Positions 36,910 to 47,698 of a stretch of 64,000 nt of DNA are shown here, piece after piece (within the stretch, counting starts at the first letter, position 1; the number at the start of each line of letters is the position of its first letter). The notes under the pieces are model-generated. The model was not told the DNA's origin. It saw nothing but the letters and a program-made list of their open reading frames with translations, and did not search any database. Location of the stretch: assembly GCA_963920705.1 (NCBI GenBank), contig OY987236.1, forward strand, positions 9,224,190 to 9,288,189, written 5' to 3'. Both the position numbers and the translations under genes were made by a program. The DNA comes from Odiellus spinosus (Eukaryota > Arthropoda > Arachnida > Opiliones > Phalangiidae).

Positions 36910-39833
36910 AATTCATATTAACTAGATGTTAGTCTCTTGTTGATTTAATTAAGTAATGAGACAGATAATATTACAATTAACCTACCCATGACGGGATTAA
37001 TTATGTCAAAAATTCGAATCGATTAAAAAGTTTTTCTTTTACAGCTTCACTTCAAAAATATATATATTTTTTCTTTTCTTAACGGAATAGGAAACGTGGT
37101 CATACGAAGCTTGTAACAAAATATATAAGTAGAGAGAAAAAGAGAGAAGGTTCGGGGTCGTTAGCGCCCCAAAGATTATTTCGGCCGATAGTTTTTGGGG
37201 CCGAGCGAGCGTCCACCGCCCGATTCTTTAACTAATTGCCAAGCGGGTCTTATTGACACTCCCTACCATGCACGCGTGATCCTATAGTCTTACATTCGCC
37301 ATCCCATCCCCCTATAACTAATGATAATTACTCCTTACGACTAGCTAGCTTTGTTATCCCTATGTACACTCCCACATATTGAGTTCACCAGCCTCGCAAC
37401 CCCTAGACTCTTAAAAGATGTTCTACGCTGATTTGTTGAAGATAATATTCAGAATCTAAACTGAAAGAAATTAAACTCTATAGCTAGCCTAATAAAAAAA
37501 ATGTTTTCAAATTATAGTTAATGATTGTTGGTTATTTTTTTGGAAATTGTGTGGTATTTTGGGAACGCAGTCTCCTAATGGTGAGTGAAGCTCTTACATC
37601 CGTTATGTCGGGGTCTACGTAGTCGTTGTTAAAAAGTCAAATAACTAAAACTAAAGAAGAAAAATTAAGTGTAACTCGCAATGAAGCCTAATTAATTACT
37701 AAGCCTTATTCCGAATTTACATAAAAGTTATTATTGAGTCTAAGTAAGACTTTATACTAAAGTTAATAAGCTTTCGAAGCCTTATTCTATCATAATATGA
37801 AACTTGTTAACCATACCTCTACCATAATATGCAACTTGATTAACTAATAAGTCAAAATTTATACCAAAAGCTCATAATCTTCATGTGAAACTATAATTTT
37901 GAACAAAACTTTAAATAAGTGAAATATTATAAACTATACACGTACAAATATCCCTAACCATAAAGAATAAAATTATTTATTGATGAAGTAAGGTGGACTC
38001 GAAAAGTATGTTGTTTCTTTGCTATTAATTAATCGGTCACATTAAATAAAATTTATATTATAAACCCTCCATAATAATAAAAGTTTAATTAATTATTCCC
38101 AAAGACGGTTTCATCATCAAAAGGTATTTAATCGTTTAATTAACGGTCCAATAACCGTAAAACTGGGGGAAAAGGGTATGGCGAAACTCATCACTGATTA
38201 GAACTGAGAAAAGCATAGTGAAAGAATGGGAAAAAAAAAAATTGGTAGGTATATAAAGAAAGGTAAGGTCCCCGTGATGTCTAACAGGGGTCCAAATGGC
38301 CCCAAAGCGAAGTTCCAAGTTAATAATTCATCACAGTCACTTAGAACCCCTCTCTCTAGTTCCCCAGGTATATTCTCAAACTTCTAATACCGTCTCTCTT
38401 TTCAGGTTATGGTTGCTCGGAGGTTTTTTGGTCTTAATGGAAGAGAGTAAATCAAACCGGCATGCCCGGGCCTCCCTAAACCGGACCAGTTCCGTAATTA
38501 CGACCGACGGAAAAAAAACCTATACCCCGTCCCTACCCTATATTCTCATCCTAGGGCACCTTTTTTACTCTCAATGTTCGCCCTTTAAAGGGAATGTGAA
38601 GAGGAAGTTCTTGTCCGTTTCATTTGCGAGAAATATTACATTAAAATACCCTCAACATCTGCTAAGCCTAACTAACAAAAATGTGTCTCTAATTATAAAT
38701 CTCATACTAGAAGAAACAAAAGTGAACCACGCGAGGCCTTCCTTAGCTTAGGCTGTAGAAATTGTACTATTTGTGTGAGCCAATCAGAGTTTCTCTCAGA
38801 CAATGGGTGACTATGGAGTATTATCCGCCAACATTTTCCCAGAGTTGCCAAAACATTCCGTCGGAATGAGTTATTAAACTGATAACAAAGTTAAATCGGT
38901 AAAATTAATATTTCAAGTTGAAAAATATATGCTTTCCCACTCTAATTCACACCCCTTCGCGTCGCCACAGTCCGGCTTTAGTTAAGCTCCACGTCATCAA
39001 TAACATTTTCTACGATGACACTAGCGCCCCAAAAGTTAAGTGTTGAAAGTCTAGGATATACACTGCCCTTTCTCAATTAACGCGGTACATTTTAGATAAG
39101 TGGACATGTCACTTCGATCTATTGCTTTTTTCCTTATTTAAGCAGATTACTTGTACTACAGTTCTCTAAGTACTGCAACTAATGTAGTTTCCCAGAACGC
39201 ATGGACACTTGTACCCTTCTTTTCCTAAGATCTTTTGTAGGATCTTGCTGTTCTCAATAGTTAAAAATGGTTTTTTCTTCAAAATTTGGGATAAGAAAGT
39301 AACGTACTAAACCATTTCTTTTTACCCTTTTCACTCTCACTTTAACAATGGAACCCTTAAGGGTGGGATATGAAGAAAGGTATGTCTTCATTAAGATCAG
39401 GTATAATTCCTGGAGAAAAGCCCTATATGTACTACGGAACTGAGTTGGTAGAAAAAAGTAGAAAGTATAGTAGGAAAAAAATGTCCAAAACCATTATATA
39501 GAATATAAGAAAGGTAGAAAACGAGCAAAGACCCGTCTTGCCCTCAATATTATTGTAGTCTATTTATATAAACGAGGAACTTTATATAAAGATCGGGAAA
39601 GATCATAAGGGTTTTCTTTATTTTTCTTATTTTTTTGTGGCGAAGGTGATCAAGCATGTCAGCAAAAATATCTATAGTCTGTCTACGCAATATGTGGGAT
39701 TATATTTGGATTCCATTATGAAATTTCAATTTTTCTATTCATTATATAGTAGTCTGAATTACATCTACAAAGTTTATTTGAGAATAATTTGATTATTACT
39801 TTATATAGGATTAGTTGGGTGATGTTTCCATCA
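36910..39833. other. No confident gene; one 151-codon open frame
   Basis: The frame at 38296-38751 (+) is the longest outside the transposon but has mixed composition, no domain I recognise, and crosses a CCCTTTAAAGGG sequence typical of MITE ends (about 38582). I treat it as chance. Confidence 0.45.
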
Positions 39834-39960
39834 AATGTATTTTGTATTGTGCCCCTGTACATGTGTTTCAACTGTCGCACTTTGGTGTTCAGGGGAAAGC
39901 TCTCATTTAGGAACGTTTCATCCAATGTATTTTGTATGGTACCCTTGTCAACAGTTGAAT
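39834..39960 (+). repeat. Two-box element inside a ~90-base direct repeat
   Basis: One clear unit begins near 39852 with CCCCTGTACATGTGTTTCAA and closes with CAGGGG at 39889-39894. The 14 bases ahead of it (ATGTATTTTGTATT) recur 90 bases later at 39924, followed by CCCTTGT, but the second box 1 is not well preserved. The 90-base periodicity again matches the other pairs. Confidence 0.45.
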
Positions 39961-40195
39961 GAGATTACGAATCTTTATTCACTTTTCACTTAGTGAAATC
40001 CCTTTGAAACATGGAGGAGCAAGTTAATTATTCACGAGAAAGTATTCTACAAAACTTCATTGTTCAAAGAAACGCTTCCATTTAGGTACTAGTACAAACA
40101 ATCTCCATAAACTTGTCCACAAACTACATTTACAAAATATCTCCCAAAAAAGTACTGTTACGCCGAATGAAGTAAACAAAAGAATCCAATGAAGT

Positions 40196-40625
40196 ACCAA
40201 GAGTCCAATAAAAAGAGGACCCAAGAACCCACTGAAGAGCTATAGTACCCAAGAACCCATTGAAGAGGTATAGTACCAAGAATCCATTGAAGATCTATAG
40301 TACCCAAGAACCCATTGAAAAGCTATAGTACCCAAGAACCCATTGAATAGCTAGTACCCAAGAACCCATTGAATAGCTGGTACCCAAGGACCCATTGTAG
40401 TGCTAGTATTCAAGAATCAATTCAAAAATCAAAAGTACCCAAGAACCCACTGAAAAGTACCCAACAACACATTGAATTACTCAAGATCCACCAATTGTAT
40501 TCCCAAGAACCCATTGAATACCCAAGAAGCCATTGAAACACCCAAGAAGCCATTGAAACACCCAAGAAGCCATTGAAACACCCAAGAAGCCATTGAAACA
40601 CCCGAGAACCCATTAAAGTGTCCAA
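40196..40625 (+). repeat. Minisatellite on CCCAAGAACCCATTGAA
   Basis: About 18 copies with unit length sliding from about 32 bases (with GAGCTATAGTA between) to 20 bases (CCCAAGAAGCCATTGAAACA). The last four are exact 20-base repeats. Open frames rich in Trp, Phe, Gln and Gly on the minus strand are repeat byproducts. Confidence 0.9.
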
Positions 40626-43301
40626 GAACTTGCGGCAAAGATATTCTAAAACCTTGATATAGATTCTCTCAAGTTTTTATTTCAAATCAATCTTAAATTA
40701 CACGGTGTACTTAGCTTGGGGATTAGCTTCACGAGACTTCAGAGTGTGCTCTATACTTTTAGGTGGTGCAGTTAAATGACAAGCGAGACTAATTTCGCCT
40801 ACAAAGTATGCAATAACCGTATAAGAGAGGCTAGTGCTGTAGCCCCATATTATTGGGCACTTCAGTTGAAGCTTGAAATCACCCTGTAATTATCCTTTAC
40901 ATATAAACCATCATTCTGATAAGTTTTTATTTAAGACAAAATAATATTTCTCTTAGGCTAAGCTAATTTTTCCTAAGAAGAAACACGTAATGTTTAGTCT
41001 CTAATCATTAGACAATCACGTCGACTACAAAACAATTCGATTAAATATTTTTGTTCCGCTTCTCTCTCCCATCGGAATTTCGGAAAAATTTAATAACCGA
41101 GGCGAATACTGAGGCGAATTCATATAAAACGTAAAACAAAAGAAAACGTGAGAAAAGTAGTACATATAATAAAATACTCTAGTACAAACTCATTCCCACT
41201 CTCTTTTCCTGTCGGAATCAGATTTAATCCGATTTCAGCGCATTAAGTAGAACGGGTTGGCAAGCGAATGGTGCGCGTTCTTCTCCTGCCAAATTAGACT
41301 ACACTTAAGAAATTTTTCCTGACAATGTAAATACGTTTAAGCCCCCGCACCCTTTACTGCCAAAGGGAAAGTCTCGTAAGTAACGACTCAAATTATGGTT
41401 CAAAAGAAAAGGCCTCATTGCGCGTGTAATATTTTTATACTTTAAATCCATTGTTAATAATAAAAAAACACAAAATTTCCGTTCAAATAGTTTTAAATTT
41501 CACGATCTTTCTCTGATCTTTGAATTAATTTATAAATTCTTTGATATTTCCTAGTAAAAGTTTAATTTTTACATTGCCTTAATTCTTCGTCAGGTATTCG
41601 AGGAATTGTAAAAAAATAATCCGTTGTTTTCGTGAAAAATTGAAATTTTAAACCACGTGACTTTTTGTAAACCCAAGATTATAAAATTCTGGTTTTCCAC
41701 TGAGAGAGGGGCTAAGAGATGATGACGTCAACTTGAAAATATATACGAGCTTTACACGAATTTTTAAATTGGTGCCATTTGGGAAATCCTCATTTCCTGT
41801 TCAGTTTATTTGTCGAATTTTCAGGGTAATTAGAACATGTAAAAAAAGATGTTTCCAGTGAAATTGGTGGACATCATCGTCTCTAAGTTAGTTTCCCAGT
41901 GACAAAACTTGATTTTAAAATAAACTTGAATAGACTTTCCCTTGAACGAACGGACAAGTTATCCACCCCCTACGATAAAAATTAGAGGCGCGGAATGCCG
42001 GAAAAGGTTGATTGTTGCCGGAGCGCTTTCAAGAGCGAAAGGAGAGACCAAGGCTTAGAATAACTAAAGGATATTAATTCAGCGACAGCTTATTGTGACA
42101 AGACGTTAAGGTAGCCAAGGGAAAGGGGAAGGGCAGAATGTGACAAAAGTCATTTTACGTTTCAACTAGATTAAAAGGCAAAGAAGTCCATCGCCCATTT
42201 TTGCCCTAATTTATATTAATACGCTTGTCTTACCGCGGTGGACTGAAAATAACGCGAATTGGAAGGGAGAGAAAAATCTACAGCTGTCAAAAAGGTGTAC
42301 ACTTGAAATGTTCGAGAACAATTTGCGTAAGAGCTAAAGTCTAGGCGTATTGATAAAGTATATTAAATCTAGTAGGGTTTAGAAGTATTGTAGCGAATAG
42401 AAGTTTAGTCCCACCCGATAATCGCTTTTATTTCCAATTAGGGTCATTAATTGGTTAGAATACAAGTTTGACAAAGACGGAATTAAAAAAAATGAAATGT
42501 CTATATAAATATAGAATGAATATTGGACATATTTCCTTTACTTTTTTCCAACTCATAACCCAAGGAAGAGCTCCATCCCTCAACGCTAAACAAAACTTTA
42601 TAAATATCCAATTACTGCTCTTCTAAAGCTAAAAGTTATTTGGTAATAACTATACTTTATTTTGAGCTTGCACCTAGAAATCAATTGGAAATAAGAGACA
42701 TTCCTTTACACCAATCCTAACCCTTTAAAAATAAAATCTCTATTTAAAATCAAAATGATGTTCCTTCCCTTTTTTCAAGCGAGGCGAGACATATATATCT
42801 CTAAAGTGCTTGGCTTTCTTTCAAATATGGTTCGTTCAAATTTCAATGATTACTACAAAAAATGTATATGGGTTGTTTATCAGTCATATTGGCACCGACC
42901 TTCCCGTATTTCTCCTTCCCTTAACATCCTTTCGTTATCTCCTCAAAATTAAATGAAGCGTACGTTTATTCCAATTTTCTCCTTTAATGGTATGTAAAAA
43001 CACCAAAACCTTTTCCAAACAACGTCATTGTAATTATCAAAATTTAGGCGCGGTGAATAAAAAACATAAAAAGTGTTTCCCGCCTCTTTCCCATCGGTCT
43101 TTACTCTTCGGGATTCTTTTGATGTAAAATGTCAGAACGTCATCCTCTTCTCTCGAGTGGAGGAAAGGTCCCACGAGAGAGAGAGAGAAAGACGAGAGCT
43201 AGCGAGGAGAAAAGTAAACGCCTCCAGTGGCAAAAGATATAAGTATATAACATAGACTTGCCACGTTAAAAGCGTATAGTTAGCTTCGAGGGATCGAGAC
43301 T
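40626..43301. other. No gene found
   Basis: AT-rich, no array or long inverted repeat seen. A short GA microsatellite, GAGAGAGAGAGAAAG, lies near 43177. Confidence 0.5.
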
Positions 43302-43468
43302 ACAAAATGGAGTGTGCCTGATGCGCAACGCGACTATCAAGAGGTTATGTTCAGGTTTCGTGAAGAGCATCTCTTAGGGTTGTCACAAAATGGAATACGC
43401 CACTATGCCAGATGTTGAAAGTGACCATCAAGAGATTATGTTCGGGATTTATGTAGAGCATCTCTGTT
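43302..43468 (+). repeat. Diverged tandem duplication, 83-base period
   Basis: Copies begin at 43302 and 43385, each with ACAAAATGGA. Each contains CTATCAAGAGGTTATGTTC or a close variant and GAGCATCTCT. It lies just outside the left transposon arm. An open frame that starts in copy two and runs into the arm is not considered a gene. Confidence 0.6.
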
Positions 43469-44038
43469 ACAAAATATTAGGAAACTTATCTGTACTCCAC
43501 GAAACGTCACCTTTTCAACGGAATTACGCGCCACTTTCGGTGCTGGCTAGCTATTTACTGAACTCGGAAATAGTTTTTTCTATTGTTTTTCAACCGCGAA
43601 ATGGTATGATTTTAGTGTTCGAGATAAATATTCTGACTTTTGTGCAAAAACAACAGCAACTCCCCATAAGAGTCTGGGTCCACGTAATGTTAAAAATTTT
43701 CGTCTCTTTTATGATAAATTCGTATTATATTATTAAAATAGGGTAGTTGGGGGATAATTTAAAGCTAAAATTCGAGCTCACAACTGTAAATTTTGGGAAT
43801 TACAACGAATGGAAGGTTTCTTCCATAATGTAAAGAATAGGAAGAATCTATGACTTCCGTGCCGGATATGAAAGCTTTCCCCCACACGAAAATCTTGAAC
43901 GGTTATTATTTTAGATTCATAATTATGTTAGGAAAATATTAGGAAAGAATTATTTTGTAACTGCCACGGGTATAGTGCTGGCGGCAAAATGAAATTCGTA
44001 TATTTTTGGTCTACTATGCCTCGAAATCCTCGAAAACG

Positions 44039-44102
44039 CCTGTAGAAGTGTTCCACTTGTCAAGCATTCATGCAGTAGGCTTTTGCTAGCTTTACAGGGG
44101 CC
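44039..44102 (+). repeat. Two-box element inside the left transposon arm
   Basis: Box 1 reads CCTGTAGAAGTGTTCCACTT and the unit ends CTTTACAGGGG. CCTGTA pairs with TACAGG and the next bases continue the stem with one bulged G. The mirror copy lies in the right arm at about 47240-47305 on the minus strand. An additional degenerate half may lie near 43959. Confidence 0.5.
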
Positions 44103-44284
44103 GTGCAAAGACTATATAGCTTACTTGAATAGTCTTTGGTGTATAAGAAACTCGAAAAATAAATAGAGAAATCATACCAATTAGAAGATACTGGAGTAGT
44201 ATCTTTAATTTTTATTTCATATTAAACAAAACACACTTGTATAAAACGGACAAATTATTCATTTAACGCTAAGGTTTTCTACGT

Positions 44285-44703
44285 TTAACGTATGTCTGGT
44301 AGTTCAAGCTCAGTGGCATCTTCACACACTACACGCAATTTTGACTGGTACCAACTGCCTCGATCTTCATGGCGACGATAACCAAGATACCAGATTACGC
44401 TGCTAACGTGAACACAAGTACCTATCGTCAAACTACCACCTTTGCAATTGCAATAACAGCCTTTAATGGCATTTGCACCTGTCCCGTTCGGTACATAACG
44501 AATTAGAGCTTGGTGAACAGCTGAGGTGGAAAATTGACCAGGCACGCGTATACGAATTAAGTCATGTTCAACTTTGGACACTTCGACGCTGAAAGAGCCG
44601 GATTTCTCTATAGTCAACGCCACATAATATTCAGCGCGTTTCGTTTTAAAGTCGCTCATTACCACCTCACGTACATCACTTTCACGAAGTACAGGGAAGT
44701 CTT
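44285..44703 (-). pseudogene. 5'-truncated inverted copy of the transposase C-terminus
   Basis: On the minus strand this matches codons 613-750 plus stop of the intact transposase, including the SWIM-type zinc motif. The protein differs by one residue (Cys where the full copy has Trp, just before CNC). The reading frame continues upstream into unrelated sequence to an ATG at 44777-44779, giving a 164-residue open frame whose first ~26 residues have no counterpart in the transposase. It lacks the whole DDE domain. It is the coding part of the left inverted arm, not an independent gene, though a SWIM-only peptide could in principle be made. Confidence 0.85.
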
Positions 44704-44808
44704 CACTAATTAAAGACGTCTTTAATATTTTTTGCCAGCCAGGTTGGCGAAAAATAATTAAACCTGTTTTTATAAACATTAAAAAAATTGTAATATCTGG
44801 TTTGAACC

Positions 44809-47061
44809 ATGATCTTAAGAACTTTCCTTATCAATAACATCAATGTGAGAGTCACTTGGAATTTGGAGATGGCTCCAAATACATGTTACGCGTGCAATCG
44901 GAAAGTTACCAATAGTACAAGTAGAGGTATAGGCACTCACGTAAAGGCTGGCTTTGCTCGTTTTCTTCGTTTTAGTAAAGGGTTATTACCACTTGTAATT
45001 AATAGCAAAACAACGAAGATTTGTTTAAAGTGCTCGGGTCTGTCACGAAAGTTTCAAACGTTCTTAAATGCTAGCAAATCGTCCTTCAGTAGTGATCATG
45101 GCTCTTCAACGTCATCGTCTTCACCACAAAAACGAAGACAAATGACGCAAGTATCTAATCCATCAACGTCAACAGTACCTGAGCCATCAACGTCCACAGT
45201 ACCTGAACCAACAAAGTCCACAGTATCTAATCCATCACCGTCACCAATACCTCAGCCATCAACGTCGCAATTACCACGAAAGCGTACATCATCAAACACT
45301 ATTGCCATAAAGCACAGTTGTGTTCGGCCCCTGCCAAAGACTTGCTTCATTTGCGGTGTTAGTACACGAACCAGGGTAAAAGCCGAAGTGAGAACAAGTA
45401 TATTTGTGGAAAGAGCCATATTTATTCATCTGGACAACCGAATGTGCTCCACGCATCTCGTTAACGGAGAGCTTCCCACCGAAATAATTGCTGGAATTCA
45501 GGTTTCCGCTAGATCAACCATTATGACTGCCACGGACATTGAGCAACTATTACAGGACCTCAGGAAATGTGTTAACGACCTACGGACGCCGAGCTTTGAC
45601 AATTTCATACAAAGTGATGAAGACTGTAAAGTATTAACTTCATTGTCCCTGCACGAGTTCCTAGAGTTGCATTCGACTATTGAGGACATTATTCGTAACA
45701 TCAGATGCTGTTCGTCGAAGACAGCTCTAGCAGTATTATTGGTGAAATTACGATTGGGTATCTCCAATAAGGTGTTTTCAACTTTATTTCATTTAACTGA
45801 AAGATCGGTATCAAACACGGTAAAAGCGGTTATTATGGCTTTATCGGAGCATTTCGTGCCACATCATTTTGGCCTGCAACACTTATCACGTGACAATCTG
45901 ATAACAAACCATCAATCTGGAGCAGCAGTAAAACTCTTTGCTAACAACAAGCCTAATTGTCTTATTACCATTGTAGATGGCACCTATATCAAGGTTGGAA
46001 GATCCAAGGACTATACCGTTCTTCACAAATCCTTCTGTGTGCACAAAGGCCAGCATATCCTCAAGCCAATGTTAATGGTAACAACTACGGGTTACATAAT
46101 AGATATAATCGGACCCTACATTGCTAATGGCCGCAATAACGACGCGCGCATTTTAAACCATTCTATCAAAAAGAGAGAAGAACTCCAGTCTTTCTTTCAA
46201 GTTGGTGACGTTGTACTGGCAGACCGCGGTTTTCGAGACTCCAACAGCGTACTGACTGAACTGGGTGTGGATTTACAAATGCCTTCGTTCTTGTCTAAAG
46301 GCGAGAAGCAAGTAAACACGCAAGAAGTTAATCGTTCCCGACAAGTAACGTACCTCAGGTGGCCGGTTGAAGTTAGGAATGGGCATTTGCAGACGGTGTA
46401 TCGTTTTTTTCAAAACCGTATACCTGTGCATATGTTACCATTAGTTCCGGAACTTCTTCAAATTGCTGCTGCGCTGTTGAACGCCTACCACCCGGAGTTA
46501 CATCTTAAAGGTTCCTGGGAAGACTCCGTCGAAAAAATGCTGGCAGTCTCTACGAAAGAAAATCCTCTTAAGGAAGTAGTTGAGCGCGATAATCTGCTTC
46601 GCAAACCGTCTAAATGGCAACGAATTGAGGATAGTGAATTTCAAGACTTCCCTGTACTTCGTGAAAGTGATGTACGTGAGGTGGTAATGAGCGACTTTAA
46701 AACGAAACGCGCTGAATATTATGTGGCGTTGACTATAGAGAAATCCGGCTCTTTCAGCGTCGAAGTGTCCAAAGTTGAACATGACTTAATTCGTATACGC
46801 GTGCCTGGTCAATTTTCCACCTCAGCTGTTCACCAAGCTCTAATTCGTTATGTACCGAACGGGACAGGTGCAAATGCCATTAAAGGCTGGTATTGCAATT
46901 GCAAAGGTGGTAGTTTGACGATAGGTACTTGTGTTCACGTTAGCAGCGTAATCTGGTATCTTGGTTATCGTCGCCATGAAGATCGAGGCAGTTGGTACCA
47001 GTCAAAATTGCGTGTAGTGTGTGAAGATGCCACTGAGCTTGAACTACCAGACATACGTTAA
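44809..47061 (+). CDS. DDE transposase, DDE_Tnp_4-like, with SWIM-type zinc motif (750 aa)
   Basis: This is the catalytic protein for moving its DNA element, acting in the nucleus. The frame is open throughout and intronless. In order: a paired CxxC motif (C26, C29, C72, C75); a Ser/Thr/Pro-rich linker (about 91-160); a second zinc-like motif (C179, C182, C213, H216); a helical helix-turn-helix-like region (about 304-345); the DDE domain (about 385-560) with D390 in VDGTYI, D445 in NNDARI, D472 in LADRGFRD and E521 in WPVEVRNGH; and a SWIM-type zinc motif C696-x-C698-x9-C708-x-H710. The D390/D472/E521 order fits the DDE_Tnp_4 group seen in cnidarian, sponge and insect genomes (family assignment from memory, not searched). 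The ATG at 44869, codon 21, just before the first zinc motif, is an equally good start. GC content is visibly higher than the surroundings. No catalytic residue is missing, so it may be active. Confidence 0.93.
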   Translation: MILRTFLINNINVRVTWNLEMAPNTCYACNRKVTNSTSRGIGTHVKAGFARFLRFSKGLLPLVINSKTTKICLKCSGLSRKFQTFLNASKSSFSSDHGSSTSSSSPQKRRQMTQVSNPSTSTVPEPSTSTVPEPTKSTVSNPSPSPIPQPSTSQLPRKRTSSNTIAIKHSCVRPLPKTCFICGVSTRTRVKAEVRTSIFVERAIFIHLDNRMCSTHLVNGELPTEIIAGIQVSARSTIMTATDIEQLLQDLRKCVNDLRTPSFDNFIQSDEDCKVLTSLSLHEFLELHSTIEDIIRNIRCCSSKTALAVLLVKLRLGISNKVFSTLFHLTERSVSNTVKAVIMALSEHFVPHHFGLQHLSRDNLITNHQSGAAVKLFANNKPNCLITIVDGTYIKVGRSKDYTVLHKSFCVHKGQHILKPMLMVTTTGYIIDIIGPYIANGRNNDARILNHSIKKREELQSFFQVGDVVLADRGFRDSNSVLTELGVDLQMPSFLSKGEKQVNTQEVNRSRQVTYLRWPVEVRNGHLQTVYRFFQNRIPVHMLPLVPELLQIAAALLNAYHPELHLKGSWEDSVEKMLAVSTKENPLKEVVERDNLLRKPSKWQRIEDSEFQDFPVLRESDVREVVMSDFKTKRAEYYVALTIEKSGSFSVEVSKVEHDLIRIRVPGQFSTSAVHQALIRYVPNGTGANAIKGWYCNCKGGSLTIGTCVHVSSVIWYLGYRRHEDRGSWYQSKLRVVCEDATELELPDIR

Positions 47062-47698
47062 ACGTAGAAAACCTTAGCGTTAAATGAATAATTTGTCCGT
47101 TTTATACAAGTGTGTTTTGTTTAATATGAAATAAAAATTAAAGATACTACTCCAGTATCTTCTAATTGGTATGATTTCTCTATTTATTTTTCGAGTTTCT
47201 TATACACCAAAGACTATTCAAGTAAGCTATATAGTCTTTGCACGGCCCCTGTAAAGCTAGCAAAAGCCTACTGCATGAATGCTTGACAAGTGGAACACTT
47301 CTACAGGCGTTTTCGAGGATTTCGAGGCATAGTAGACCAAAAATATACGAATTTCATTTTGCCGCCAGCACTATACCCGTGGCAGTTACAAAATAATTCT
47401 TTCCTAATATTTTCCTAACATAATTATGAATCTAAAATAATAACCGTTCAAGATTTTCGTGTGGGGGAAGGCTTTCATATCCGGCACGGAAGTCATAGAT
47501 TCTTCCTATTCTTTACATTATGGAAGAAACCTTCCATTCGTTGTAATTCCCAAAATTTACAGTTGTGAGCTCGAATTTTAGCTTTAAATTATCCCCCAAC
47601 TACCCTATTTTAATAATATAATACGAATTTATCATAAAAGAGACGAAAATTTTTAACATTACGTGGACCCAGACTCTTATGGGGAGTTGCTGTTGTTC
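46643..47698. repeat. Right inverted arm of the transposon
   Basis: Holds the last ~138 codons of the transposase, its stop, poly(A) signal and about 640 bases of downstream non-coding sequence. Ends GGGGAGTTGCTGTTGTT, the reverse complement of the start of the left arm. Confidence 0.85.
47130..47161 (+). terminator. Poly(A) signal followed by a perfect hairpin
   Basis: AATAAA at 47130-47135, about 70 bases after the transposase stop, is followed directly by AAGATACT-ACTCC-AGTATCTT, an eight-base-pair perfect stem with a five-base loop at 47141-47161. The poly(A) role is inferred from motif and position. The hairpin is also present, mirrored, in the left arm. Confidence 0.55.

Larger units (their letters stand above)
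43649..44703. repeat. Left inverted arm of the transposon
   Basis: Reverse complement of 46643-47698. It starts with AACAACAGCAACTCCCC and ends at the GTCTT that matches AAGAC in the right arm. I noticed two substitutions and a one-base length difference; a full alignment would give the exact count. Confidence 0.85.
43649..47698 (+). mobile_element. Autonomous DDE DNA transposon with ~1.06 kb inverted arms
   Basis: A 4050-base element carrying one full-length transposase gene. The left arm (43649-44703) and right arm (46643-47698) are inverted copies differing at only a few positions that I could find. The central 1939 bases hold about 105 bases of upstream sequence and the first 611 codons. 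The right arm supplies the C-terminal coding sequence, stop and poly(A) signal. I find no convincing target-site duplication at the arm ends, so the ends of the arms may not be the true transposon ends. Confidence 0.85.

Noticed and set aside
38296-38751. 151-codon open frame on the + strand
   Set aside because: No recognisable domain, mixed composition, overlaps a MITE-end-like CCCTTTAAAGGG and has no supporting promoter or splice structure.
40422-40625. Trp/Phe/Gly-rich 67-codon frame
   Set aside because: Product of the CCCAAGAACCCATTGAA minisatellite.
43390-43746. 118-codon open frame
   Set aside because: Begins in a diverged tandem duplication and ends inside the transposon arm, so it spans an insertion boundary and cannot be an ancestral gene.
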